Positions 1-5,172 are shown, counted from the stretch's first letter. The stretch is DNA of 8,165 bases from Clostridia bacterium (GCA_012515365.1 JAAYYM010000710.1:1-8165), one strand, 5' to 3'. Notes: generated by a model not told the origin, from the sequence alone. Translations and numbers: made by a program.

Positions 1-312
1 AGCTGCAATACAGTCTACACCATATTTATCACGGAAAGTATCTGTAAAAAATTTTAGTATCATTTCCGGTTCTTCCTTTGTCAACGATTCTTCCAATGCA
101 ATAATCCATTCTCTGCCCTCCACCACCATACCGGAACAACCATAGCGATCATGCTCTTTATGATTTTCTTCCTTGAGCTGCTTCCAGAATTCAGGTGTAG
201 CAGTATCATATGTGGCATAAAGATGTTCCTGTCTATCGGGATTGGTGATGTAATCAATTCGACCACCGATATCAGATAACTTTGTTTGTCTACAATATGA
301 ATGTCTTGGCAT
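1..312 (-). CDS. MobA/MobL-type relaxase, N-terminal part (cut by window edge)
   Basis: This is the first 104 codons of a mobilisation relaxase, the enzyme that nicks one strand at oriT and pilots it into the recipient. The ATG at 310-312 has a good ribosome binding site (AGAAAGGAG, five bases upstream). The visible protein begins MPRHSYCRQTKLSDIGGRID and contains the pattern GRIDYI.NP.RQEHLYATYDT...FWKQL, then REWIIALEES and YGVDCIAA. From memory of the family, these match the N-terminal region of Firmicute MobA/MobL-like (MobP) relaxases, in which the VDC.AA stretch is followed at once by the metal-binding HxH motif. That motif would fall just outside the window, so catalytic residues cannot be checked. 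The gene is the last visible in the minus-strand run excisionase, repA, small DNA-binding protein, relaxase. It is preceded by a hairpin-rich spacer that probably contains its target. Confidence 0.75.
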   Translation of the reverse strand, partial: MPRHSYCRQTKLSDIGGRIDYITNPDRQEHLYATYDTATPEFWKQLKEENHKEHDRYGCSGMVVEGREWIIALEESLTKEEPEMILKFFTDTFRDKYGVDCIAA

Positions 313-326
313 ACGTTCTCCTTTCT

Positions 327-380
327 GTGAGTAGGTGCCATAGGGCACCTGTTTACGAACGATTGTCCGTTTCCGGACAT
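327..380. repeat. Two-hairpin module, copy A
   Basis: A 54-nt unit: GTGAGT, a 7-bp hairpin with a 4-nt loop (AGGTGCC/GGCACCT, 333-350), the linker GTTTACGAAC (351-360), three bases, then a 6-bp hairpin with a 4-nt loop (TGTCCG/CGGACA, 364-379). It aligns without a gap to copy B, 153 bases to the right. On the minus strand it lies just upstream of the relaxase ribosome binding site. It may be a relaxase or accessory-protein site in an oriT region, or a structured leader in the relaxase mRNA. Confidence 0.8.
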
Positions 381-400
381 CTGGCTTTGGCTCCGCAGGA

Positions 401-448
401 CGAAATACGTTTGCATAAGGCGCAGCCTTGTGCAAATGGGGTATTTCG
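401..448. repeat. Large nested inverted repeat, candidate oriT core
   Basis: The inner arms TTTGCATAAGGC (410-421) and GCCTTGTGCAAA (425-436) pair over 12 positions around a GCA loop, with one T/G mismatch that would be a wobble pair. The outer arms CGAAATAC (401-408) and GTATTTCG (441-448) are a perfect 8-bp inverted repeat. The structure sits in the non-coding spacer directly upstream of the relaxase gene, the usual place for an origin of transfer. The repeat is directly visible. The oriT role is inferred, and no nic site can be assigned. Confidence 0.6.
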
Positions 449-451
449 CTC

Positions 452-751
452 TCAATCGGCGAGGCCTGTTTGAGGGAACGTGAGTGGATGCTTTGGAGCA
501 TCCGTTAACGAACTATGAGCCGTATCCGGCTCTTTAGAATACAGATTATCTAACTCATTCTGTATAATTTTTCGTAGCATTTTCTCTATTTCGTCTTGAT
601 AAGATTCTACTGTTGATTGGTTATCATCCTGATCAAGCAATAACTTTTTGATACTTTTACTATGAATTTTCCCTAGTTGTTTCAGATTTTCGTAAGCCTT
701 AACGTCCTCCGGCTTTTCCATATAAAATCGAACCATTACCTCTTTCTTCAT
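452..751 (-). CDS. Small ribbon-helix-helix / ParR-like DNA-binding protein
   Basis: A 99-residue protein. Its N-terminal segment, KKEVMVRFYMEKPEDVKAYE up to about residue 40, resembles ParR-type centromere-binding or mobilisation-accessory proteins: a short beta strand (EVMVRFYM) followed by helices, as in ribbon-helix-helix folds. Residues 40-75 are charged and probably helical. The C-terminal 25 residues (rich in Pro, Thr and Ser) look disordered. The start is firm: AGGAGG precedes the ATG and overlaps the stop codon of repA, nine bases upstream, so the two genes are likely translationally coupled. Possible roles are partitioning of the circular form or help to the relaxase at oriT. The gene's 3' end runs through hairpin module B, so its last codons may be shaped by the DNA or RNA structure rather than by the protein. 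Family assignment is by eye and uncertain. Confidence 0.6.
   Translation of the reverse strand: MKKEVMVRFYMEKPEDVKAYENLKQLGKIHSKSIKKLLLDQDDNQSTVESYQDEIEKMLRKIIQNELDNLYSKEPDTAHSSLTDAPKHPLTFPQTGLAD
480..533. repeat. Two-hairpin module, copy B
   Basis: The second copy of the 54-nt unit, with the layout of copy A: GTGAGT, the 7-bp hairpin GGATGCT/AGCATCC with a 4-nt loop (486-503), the linker GTTAACGAAC (504-513), three bases, and the 6-bp hairpin GAGCCG/CGGCTC with a 4-nt loop (517-532). All six differences between the stems of the two copies are matched on the partner strand. The copy lies inside the 3' end of the small ParR-like gene, so these bases both code for protein and fold. Confidence 0.8.
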
Positions 752-760
752 GTCTGCCTC

Positions 761-1690
761 CTATTCCGGTAAAACACCTTTTTCCTGCCATCCACCACCA
801 TACATGTCATGTTGTACAGTCTGGTCAATATAATTTCGAAATGTCGTAGGAGCATGATATAAGGCTGTAGTCAAATAGGCTCTTATATTTTTAATTTTGG
901 TAGTGGTCTTATCCAGACAATCCATAACATACAACAAATGTTTTTCCGTAATCATCAAATATCTTGCTTTGACCGTTTCATACGGATATTCTGTACCTTC
1001 AATGCGAATGGTTTTTCGCTTTACACTGACTACGTCACAAATAATTTCATATATTTCCTGTAGCTTCTGTTTTTGTGAATCATCCAATACTTCCATGCTC
1101 TCATCAAGACTAATATTCTCCTTGATAATCTCTCGATACATATTTGTCATATCAATCTCATCCATCTCTTTCGTATCACAAGGATTGATAGATTGGATAT
1201 TATTCTGTTCAATATAACTCATATCTATATAACTAGTGTCCGTTTCTTGAGCCTGCGCAGGTTCTGTAATCGGGTTTGCAGAGGTTCGATTTTCGGACTT
1301 CTTATTTTCAGATTTCCCTTCGTCATCTTGTTTACAGCCTGTATAATGAACAAAATCTTGAACGTATATCTTATCTGGCTTTCCTAACCCCTGTCTTTTT
1401 CTCTCAATTAGTCCATATCCTTTTTCTATATCAAGTTCTGCTAAAATCTTTGTACATTTTCCTTTACCACATCCAAGGTCATCCATGATGTTTTCTGTAG
1501 AATAGTAGATAAATACTCTATTTTCTTTATCTATCCATTTGTTTTTGACTGACAAGGACATTTTTTCAAGCATAAGACCATATAGCATTTTTGCTTCTAA
1601 TGACATATCCTTAAATCTTTCATCCTTGATTAATATTCTTGGTATCCGTAAAAACGAATACTGTTCTGCTTCATTTCCCTTAAAATACAT
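761..1690 (-). CDS. RepA_N-family replication initiator with DUF6017 C-terminal domain
   Basis: A 309-residue replication initiator of the kind carried by Clostridia plasmids and by integrative elements that replicate after excision. The N-terminal RepA_N winged-helix domain spans about residues 10-115 (FLRIPRILIKDERFKDMSLEAKMLYGLML, then VFIYYSTENIMDDLGCGKGKCTKILAELD and GLIERKRQGLGKPDKIYV). A low-complexity polar linker covers about 120-180. The C-terminal part (about 182-300: MYREIIKENI, VSVKRKTIRIEG, NIRAYLTTALYHAPTT) fits the DUF6017 domain that is paired with RepA_N in these elements. The ATG at 1688-1690 has an AGGAGG site seven bases upstream. A hairpin with a U-tract lies about 20 bases above that site and may attenuate expression. 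In this family the origin often lies within the rep gene; I could not pick out iterons by eye. The family assignment is confident, the replication role is inherited from the family. Confidence 0.9.
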   Translation of the reverse strand: MYFKGNEAEQYSFLRIPRILIKDERFKDMSLEAKMLYGLMLEKMSLSVKNKWIDKENRVFIYYSTENIMDDLGCGKGKCTKILAELDIEKGYGLIERKRQGLGKPDKIYVQDFVHYTGCKQDDEGKSENKKSENRTSANPITEPAQAQETDTSYIDMSYIEQNNIQSINPCDTKEMDEIDMTNMYREIIKENISLDESMEVLDDSQKQKLQEIYEIICDVVSVKRKTIRIEGTEYPYETVKARYLMITEKHLLYVMDCLDKTTTKIKNIRAYLTTALYHAPTTFRNYIDQTVQHDMYGGGWQEKGVLPE

Positions 1691-1710
1691 ATAAATCCTC
1701 CTGTTCTGTA

Positions 1711-1748
1711 CATAGAAAAAGCACCAACAATGATTATTGCTGATGCTT
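1711..1748 (-). terminator. Intrinsic terminator or attenuator between the excisionase and repA genes
   Basis: In the minus-strand RNA, AAGCATCAGCAAT and ATTGTTGGTGCTT pair over all 13 positions (two G-U wobbles) around an AATC loop, followed by a U-tract (TTTTTCTATG). It begins just after the excisionase-like gene and ends about 20 bases before the repA ribosome binding site. I see no separate repA promoter between, so partial read-through may set the level of the initiator. Confidence 0.7.
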
Positions 1749-1759
1749 GTGATTAGTTA

Positions 1760-1996
1760 TTATTTTGATGTCCCGTGTTTCTCTTGATATTCCGATGTAG
1801 CCATAAGTGCAATTAAATCTGCTTTCAGTATTCGGTAATCCCCTTTACAACGAAACGATGGTAATTTCCCACTCAACAGCCAATTTCCTATACTGGTTTT
1901 TTGGACTCCGGTAATATGGCACACATCCTTTTTGGTTAGTACCGTGGGATAATTCATTAACTTGATTTCTAACTCTTTCTTTCGTTGATAACCCAT
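1760..1996 (-). CDS. Excisionase-like helix-turn-helix protein
   Basis: A 78-residue basic protein built around a MerR/excisionase-type helix-turn-helix (HTH_17-like) at about residues 19-66: VLTKKDVCHITGVQKTSIGNWLLSGKLPSFRCKGDYRILKADLIALM. The typical features are the T.KDV....GV...SI..WL helices, the GKLPSFR wing and the R.LK.DLI ending. Proteins like this bend DNA at att sites to favour excision, or regulate element genes. The start ATG follows AAAGGAG at 2001-2007 with a short spacing. It is the element gene closest to the tRNA-Ser att junction, about 240 bases away, which supports an excisionase role. It heads the minus-strand run into repA. The integrase it would work with is not in the window. 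A plain transcriptional regulator is the alternative. Confidence 0.75.
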   Translation of the reverse strand: MGYQRKKELEIKLMNYPTVLTKKDVCHITGVQKTSIGNWLLSGKLPSFRCKGDYRILKADLIALMATSEYQEKHGTSK

Positions 1997-2237
1997 TTTG
2001 CTCCTTTCCGGAATATGGAATAATTCATCTGAACAAAGTCATTCCACTCGTGGTTAGTTCTCCCCGAGTTCTTCCCATTTTGATTTCTTTTTCACAAATC
2101 CAATTTTCGGAAAAATCAAGATTTTATCAACGTTTTATTTTTTATTCAGTATTTACAGGGGTTTGAGTATGATTTGGTATTTAACATAATTGTTAAACGC
2201 TTACTAGAGTTATAATAGATTTACAATAAGCAAAAGA
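1997..2237. other. Non-coding element end between the excisionase gene and the att junction
   Basis: This holds no convincing gene. It is very AT-rich (for example 2125-2160) and contains a 7-bp inverted repeat TTTAACA/TGTTAAA (2180-2197) with a TAAT loop. It also has a short AAAATC/GATTTT hairpin near 2113-2127, and TATAAT at 2211-2216. It is the expected place for integrase arm-type sites and the excisionase promoter, but I could not define either. Confidence 0.4.
2180..2216 (+). promoter_or_regulatory. Possible rightward promoter or operator at the element end
   Basis: TATAAT at 2211-2216 is preceded by TTGTTA at 2190-2195, giving a short 15-base spacer. The -35-like hexamer overlaps the inverted repeat TTTAACA-TAAT-TGTTAAA (2180-2197), which could be an operator. 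In the integrated state transcription would run through the tRNA fragment into its terminator. The spacer is suboptimal, so this is tentative. Confidence 0.25.
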
Positions 2238-2290
2238 CTCGAAATGCGTTAGCCCTCCGGGGCACGAGGGTTCGAATCCCTCCGACTCCG
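2238..2290 (+). pseudogene. tRNA-Ser(CGA) 3' fragment marking the element's att site
   Basis: The fragment reads as the 3' part of a class II tRNA: anticodon loop CTCGAAA (2238-2244, anticodon CGA at 2240-2242), 3' anticodon stem TGCGT, and a variable arm with stem GCCC/GGGC. It continues with a T arm GAGGG-TTCGAAT-CCCTC (2266-2282), acceptor strand CGACTCC and discriminator G (2290), with no encoded CCA. The bases before the loop (AAAGA) do not pair with TGCGT. No D arm or 5' acceptor strand (expected GGAGTCG) lies upstream, so the tRNA is not functional here. This is the displaced 3' copy left when an element integrates into a tRNA gene; the complete tRNA should be at the other end of the element, outside the window. 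Confidence 0.8.
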
Positions 2291-2292
2291 TT

Positions 2293-2328
2293 AAAACAGC
2301 ACTGGACGTTAATCCAGTGCTGTTTTTT
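2293..2328 (+). terminator. Intrinsic terminator of the tRNA-Ser gene
   Basis: A perfect inverted repeat, AAAACAGCACTGGA (2293-2306) and TCCAGTGCTGTTTT (2313-2326), around a CGTTAA loop, with the T-run extending to 2328. It lies three bases after the tRNA discriminator base, as expected of the original chromosomal tRNA terminator. Confidence 0.9.
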
Positions 2329-2339
2329 GCAATTTAATG

Positions 2340-2367
2340 TTGTACATCGCATAAATTATGATATACT
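2340..2367 (+). promoter_or_regulatory. Promoter (extended -10) of the structured leader and DUF3800 relic
   Basis: TGATATACT (2359-2367) is an extended -10 element with TATACT at 2362-2367. A weak -35 candidate, TTGTAC, lies at 2340-2345 with a 16-base spacer. Transcription would begin near 2374, right at the first hairpin of the leader RNA. Confidence 0.5.
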
Positions 2368-2373
2368 ATAAAT

Positions 2374-2470
2374 ACAGATATGAATCTGTTTGCACTTGTG
2401 CAATTTTATTTGGGCTGGTCGTAAGACCCTGGTCCAACCTAATCGGCGGGGAGACTCCCCGCCATTTTTT
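2374..2470 (+). ncRNA. Structured RNA leader ending in a terminator, upstream of the DUF3800 relic
   Basis: Four hairpins occur in a row: ACAGAT/ATCTGT (2374-2389), TTGCA/TGCAA (2390-2403), GGTC-GTAA-GACC with a GNRA-type tetraloop (2417-2428), and the strong GGCGGGGA/TCCCCGCC (2445-2463) followed by ATTTTTT (2464-2470). CTGGTC occurs twice (2415-2420 and 2429-2434), so alternative pairings are possible. Several conserved RNA classes named DUF3800 motifs have been reported upstream of DUF3800 genes, and this position fits. I cannot tell which class, if any, it belongs to. It could be a regulatory leader or a free small RNA. Confidence 0.55.
2445..2470 (+). terminator. Rho-independent terminator at the end of the leader RNA
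   Basis: An 8-bp GC-rich stem, GGCGGGGA/TCCCCGCC, with a GAC loop and a run of six T. It lies 18 bases before the DUF3800 start codon, so most transcripts should stop before the reading frame unless the leader prevents this hairpin. Confidence 0.85.
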
Positions 2471-2488
2471 ATTTTATGAGGAAAACAA

Positions 2489-2641
2489 ATGAAAGAATTA
2501 AGCATTTTTGTCGATGAATCCGGAGATTTTGGCAAATACAGTCAACAATTCCATTTATCTCGCTCTGAAAAACTTATATTTTATTCTAAACGCGACTTAA
2601 ACAAAGATTTCTTAAAGCCAATCCAAAAACTACTGTTCTAA
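2489..2641 (+). pseudogene. DUF3800 protein relic, internally deleted
   Basis: A 50-codon frame with a good site (GAGG seven bases before ATG). It begins MKELSIFVDESGDFGKYSQQ, the very typical start of DUF3800 proteins (IFVDESGDFG, with a conserved acidic residue). It continues directly into FHLSRSEKLIFYSKRDLNKDFLKPIQKLLF, which resembles the C-terminal end of the family (a polar SRSE..IF helix, then RDLNKDFLKPI). Family members are usually more than 200 residues, so the middle appears to have been lost by an in-frame deletion near codons 19-21. The frame and stop are intact, so a short peptide could still be made, but the presumed catalytic core is gone. DUF3800 proteins are uncharacterised nuclease-like proteins common in accessory DNA. 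The last four bases overlap the convergent stop of the AlbA_2 gene (2638-2641). The family call is confident; the C-terminal match is from memory. Confidence 0.7.
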
Positions 2642-4095
2642 TTCTTAAGTCTATATACTCTATTACGGTTCCCACCTTCTGCCACAATAATATCTTCCCC
2701 AATGAGTTCCTTTAGATAATCTCGTGTTCTTGATGGTTTTAGATTAATTTCCTTAGCAATATCTGATGCCTTTACAACTGCCTGATCCGTAAGATATTCA
2801 ATAATCTTTTCTCGTGTTTTGTCTTTTATCGCCGTTTTTTTATCGCCGTTTTTTATCGCCGTTTTTTTATCGCCGTTTTTTTCAATTGATAACTTGAGCG
2901 TGATACGTTCCGGTTCATAATTTTCCGTAATAACCGGCAATTTCCAACCCTGCTGATTCCATACACCATAGATATTCGGTATACCACTTCCTGCACGTTC
3001 CCCAATATCAATCAAATTAAACATTTTAAAGATTATATTATTTCGCGGATCAGAAACGCCGCCGCTTTTTGCCGCTTCAATTTCAATACGGAAACTACCT
3101 GGATTGGATAGCGTTATTAGATTTCTCTTTTTGATAATAACCAAACCTTGCCTACCATAATAATCTGCATTGACAAGGCAATTAGCAAGCGCCTCTCGCA
3201 ATGCCTGATGAATGGGAGTATCCTCTACTCGCTCTCCGCCTTCCAATCTAAACGGAACCTTAATATCCTGCATCAGTTTATGATATACTCGATAATAAAA
3301 ATCATAGATATTTCCGCTCCAATCACCGGATGATGAAATAATTCGATCCGTCCAGCGCGTTGTATCATCATACTGCTCCTGATAGTCCAAGAAGTAGTTA
3401 TTGAATTCTCTTACAATTTCATATTCCCAACCAAACATTAGCAGACCGGCAGCTGTTGGATGCTTTTTGCCGTCATTTCCAATCCCAATTGCACCTATCT
3501 TCATCAAAAAACTTTCATCGTCAAGAACTTCCCAAACATGTCCGGGCCGTGATAATCTCATCCTCATACGATAACTTTTGACACTCTCTGCACAAAATAC
3601 AGAGGTATCCATTTCCTCAAGAATAATCATGTCTTGTGTTTTCGTAGTAGCATCACGCATCATGGCATGAACTTCTTCTTTTGTACATTTGTAATCACCC
3701 TCACCATTTCGACGATAAGTGCCCGAAATAGGGTTTCCGTCAATATACACGGGCTTGTAATATCTCTCTGCTCGAGGAACAGATATGACAATGATATCAT
3801 TCCCGTCAACTTCTTGGACAAATACATCTTTATCGGAGAGGATATTAACGCTGACTTTATTTGGATTGTTTAAGATATCCCAAAACTCTTTAATCAATTT
3901 CTCCGGATTAGAGAGATTCACTGCATGCAACGATTTATCTGCATGTTCTACAACACCCAGCAAAATAATTCCACCCAGTGTATTGGCAAAAGCAGAATAT
4001 GTTTCCCATATGCTAAGAGGTAACCCGCCGAGTGCTTTCTTGGCTTCAATTCGATTATTTTCTCTATACTGGTCCAAACGATTAAAATCTATCAT
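2638..4095 (-). CDS. AlbA_2 (Schlafen-type) / ATPase / winged-helix regulator, COG2865-like
   Basis: A 485-residue protein with three parts. An AlbA_2/Schlafen-like nucleic-acid-binding domain spans about residues 8-145 (ENNRIEAKKALGGLPLSIWE, FANTLGGIILLGV, GTYRRNGEGDYKCT). A GHKL-type ATPase segment covers about 290-400, with EALANCLVNADY at 301-312, NPG at 331-333 and RNNIIFKMFNLIDIGERAGSGI at 351-372. The C-terminal winged helix is at about 427-485 (REKIIEYLTDQAVVKASDIAKEINLKPSRTRDYLKELI). Between the last two lies a perfect 9-residue tandem repeat, NGDKKTAIK twice. Proteins of this kind are annotated as predicted transcriptional regulators or RecG-like ATP-binding proteins, and some relatives occur in defence islands; the substrate is unknown. 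The start ATG overlaps the stop of the preceding small gene (ATGA, 4092-4095), indicating coupling. I infer a regulatory or stress role and cannot specify a target. Confidence 0.85.
   Translation of the reverse strand: MIDFNRLDQYRENNRIEAKKALGGLPLSIWETYSAFANTLGGIILLGVVEHADKSLHAVNLSNPEKLIKEFWDILNNPNKVSVNILSDKDVFVQEVDGNDIIVISVPRAERYYKPVYIDGNPISGTYRRNGEGDYKCTKEEVHAMMRDATTKTQDMIILEEMDTSVFCAESVKSYRMRMRLSRPGHVWEVLDDESFLMKIGAIGIGNDGKKHPTAAGLLMFGWEYEIVREFNNYFLDYQEQYDDTTRWTDRIISSSGDWSGNIYDFYYRVYHKLMQDIKVPFRLEGGERVEDTPIHQALREALANCLVNADYYGRQGLVIIKKRNLITLSNPGSFRIEIEAAKSGGVSDPRNNIIFKMFNLIDIGERAGSGIPNIYGVWNQQGWKLPVITENYEPERITLKLSIEKNGDKKTAIKNGDKKTAIKDKTREKIIEYLTDQAVVKASDIAKEINLKPSRTRDYLKELIGEDIIVAEGGNRNRVYRLKN
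2828..2882. repeat. Four tandem 13-14 nt repeats with poly-T runs, inside the AlbA_2 gene
   Basis: ATCGCCG followed by six or seven T occurs four times in a row (2828-2841, 2842-2854, 2855-2868, 2869-2882; lengths 14, 13, 14, 14). On the coding strand, alternate units are read in different frames, as NGDKK and as TAIK. The linker between the ATPase and winged-helix domains is therefore a 27-nt, 9-residue repeat in two copies. Runs of seven A and tandem units make it prone to slippage. Confidence 0.9.
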
Positions 4096-4283
4096 GGCCG
4101 CTCCTCTTCCTTTGCTGATTTCTCTCTTGTTGTATTTTTCTCTATCTTTTCCATGGAAAGTGGATAATCGAATTCCTTTTTAATTCTCTCAGCCGTATAT
4201 CCTTTGTCTGCCAGATGCCTAATTGCATCTCCATATGCAAAGTTCTGTACAAAATCTGCTAAAGCATCATCAAAGTATGACAC
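4092..4283 (-). CDS. Small conserved-type protein coupled to the AlbA_2 gene
   Basis: A 63-residue acidic protein if read from the GTG at 4281-4283. The longest frame would reach an ATG at 4304. I prefer the GTG because AAGGTG lies six bases before it, while the ATG has only a weak site, and the recognisable part begins there (SYFDDALADFVQNFAYGDAIRHLADKGYTAERI). This resembles the start of an uncharacterised Clostridia family with the pattern DDALADF...AYGDAIRHLAD.GYT...I...FD.PLS, whose members, as I recall them, continue for roughly another 50-100 residues. Here the protein stops soon after PLSMEKIEKNTT in a charged tail, so it may be a truncated version. Its TGA overlaps the ATG of the AlbA_2 protein by four bases. 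It follows the DUF368 gene by 46 bases without a terminator between, so all three are probably co-transcribed. Function unknown. Confidence 0.6.
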   Translation of the reverse strand: MSYFDDALADFVQNFAYGDAIRHLADKGYTAERIKKEFDYPLSMEKIEKNTTREKSAKEEERP

Positions 4284-4329
4284 ATCTATCACCTTCCGCA
4301 ACATCTATGCACTTCGTTTTACAGTATCT

Positions 4330-5172
4330 CTACTTCTTTTCTATCTTACCATTAAATCGATCCAGCATCAATGCAGCAAAAATCCCGACTGCAAGGCATA
4401 CTACATTAATCATCCAACTCATCCAAGAAGTAAAAAAGCTATCATATGGGATAATCATAACCGTTGCTGCAATTACAATTCCCACAATTGCATGAAACGA
4501 AACGGAATAATGACAATCAAAGAGATAATTAACCCCCTTTGACAGGCAGACAACCGTCAGCAATGCACCAATGCCGCCGGGGAGCAGCACACCCATAGAC
4601 AGATTCCCGATACCGTCCACAAAAGGTGTATACAACCCAAGTGGCATCAAAAGAGTTGAAAAGCTCATGCCGGGTGCAATCAAACTTAATGCCAGACAAA
4701 AGCCACAGAATAAGTACCATGTAAAACCGGGAGTGAGCGAAACAGATGCACTTTTCAAACCAATCAAAAGTGCAAAGATAACCACCATAGCAGTCAACAT
4801 CGACCAAACAGACATTTTATTTCTGCCTTGTTCGCCGGCTTCTCTCCACAAAGAAGGTAACATTCCGCCGATTAAGCCTACAAACAAGCAAACTGAAGGC
4901 GCCGGATACCGTTCTAAGACAAATGCCAATAACTTGGCAATTCCTAAAAATCCAATCATTACTCCGATAATATAAGGAATTAACTTGGGAACGTGTGTCT
5001 TGAAATTACGGAAAGGATTAGCCAACAACTCCATAATGGGTTTGTAGATACCAAATATAACGCTGAGAACACCTCCGGAAACACCCGGTAAAACGGCACC
5101 CAATCCAATGAGTGCCCCTTGGAACATCTGTAGTACAAAATTATTATTCGTCAAAATCTGTTTCTCTTTCAC
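4330..5172 (-). CDS. DUF368 membrane protein, PopT-type polyprenyl-phosphate transporter
   Basis: A 280-residue, very hydrophobic protein with about eight predicted membrane segments. It carries the two DUF368 signature motifs in pseudo-symmetric halves: GALIGLGAVLPGVSGGVLSVIFGIY at residues 19-43, and LALSLIAPGMSFSTLLMPLGLY at about 160-181. DUF368 proteins (PopT) have been shown to help return undecaprenyl phosphate across the cytoplasmic membrane, recycling the lipid carrier for peptidoglycan and other envelope polymers. That role is taken from the family. The start is GTG at 5170-5172; AAAGGAG lies upstream with a rather long spacing (about 12 bases), and I see no better in-frame start. 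The gene follows a histidine kinase/response regulator pair by 130 bases that include a perfect 14-bp inverted repeat, and precedes two small-operon genes. Regulation by the two-component system is plausible from position only. Confidence 0.88.
   Translation of the reverse strand: MKEKQILTNNNFVLQMFQGALIGLGAVLPGVSGGVLSVIFGIYKPIMELLANPFRNFKTHVPKLIPYIIGVMIGFLGIAKLLAFVLERYPAPSVCLFVGLIGGMLPSLWREAGEQGRNKMSVWSMLTAMVVIFALLIGLKSASVSLTPGFTWYLFCGFCLALSLIAPGMSFSTLLMPLGLYTPFVDGIGNLSMGVLLPGGIGALLTVVCLSKGVNYLFDCHYSVSFHAIVGIVIAATVMIIPYDSFFTSWMSWMINVVCLAVGIFAALMLDRFNGKIEKK

Noticed and set aside
81..455. A 124-residue minus-strand open frame over the relaxase start region
   Set aside because: It is out of frame with the relaxase gene, runs through the hairpin-rich spacer, has no ribosome binding site and resembles no family; it is a shadow frame.
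452..751. The small ParR-like protein as an antitoxin of a toxin-antitoxin pair
   Set aside because: No toxin-like gene is adjacent; the neighbours are a replication initiator and a relaxase, which favours a partition or mobilisation role.
2124..2133. TTATCAACG in the AT-rich element end as a DnaA box of a replication origin
   Set aside because: It matches the consensus only partly, stands alone, and RepA_N origins are usually within the rep gene.
2236..2290. A complete tRNA-Ser gene
   Set aside because: There is no 5' acceptor strand, D arm or matching 5' anticodon stem upstream.
2374..2641. The leader repeats, terminator and short gene as a type III toxin-antitoxin system
   Set aside because: The order is similar, but the RNA has no clear tandem antitoxin repeats and the gene begins with a DUF3800 signature, not a ToxN/AbiQ one.
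2828..2882. The regular ATCGCCG-T6/7 array as a possible CRISPR
   Set aside because: The units are contiguous with no spacers, far too short, and lie in frame inside a conserved gene.
4529..4807. A minus-strand open frame inside the DUF368 gene
   Set aside because: It is cysteine- and tryptophan-rich shadow coding in another frame of a clearly conserved membrane protein gene.
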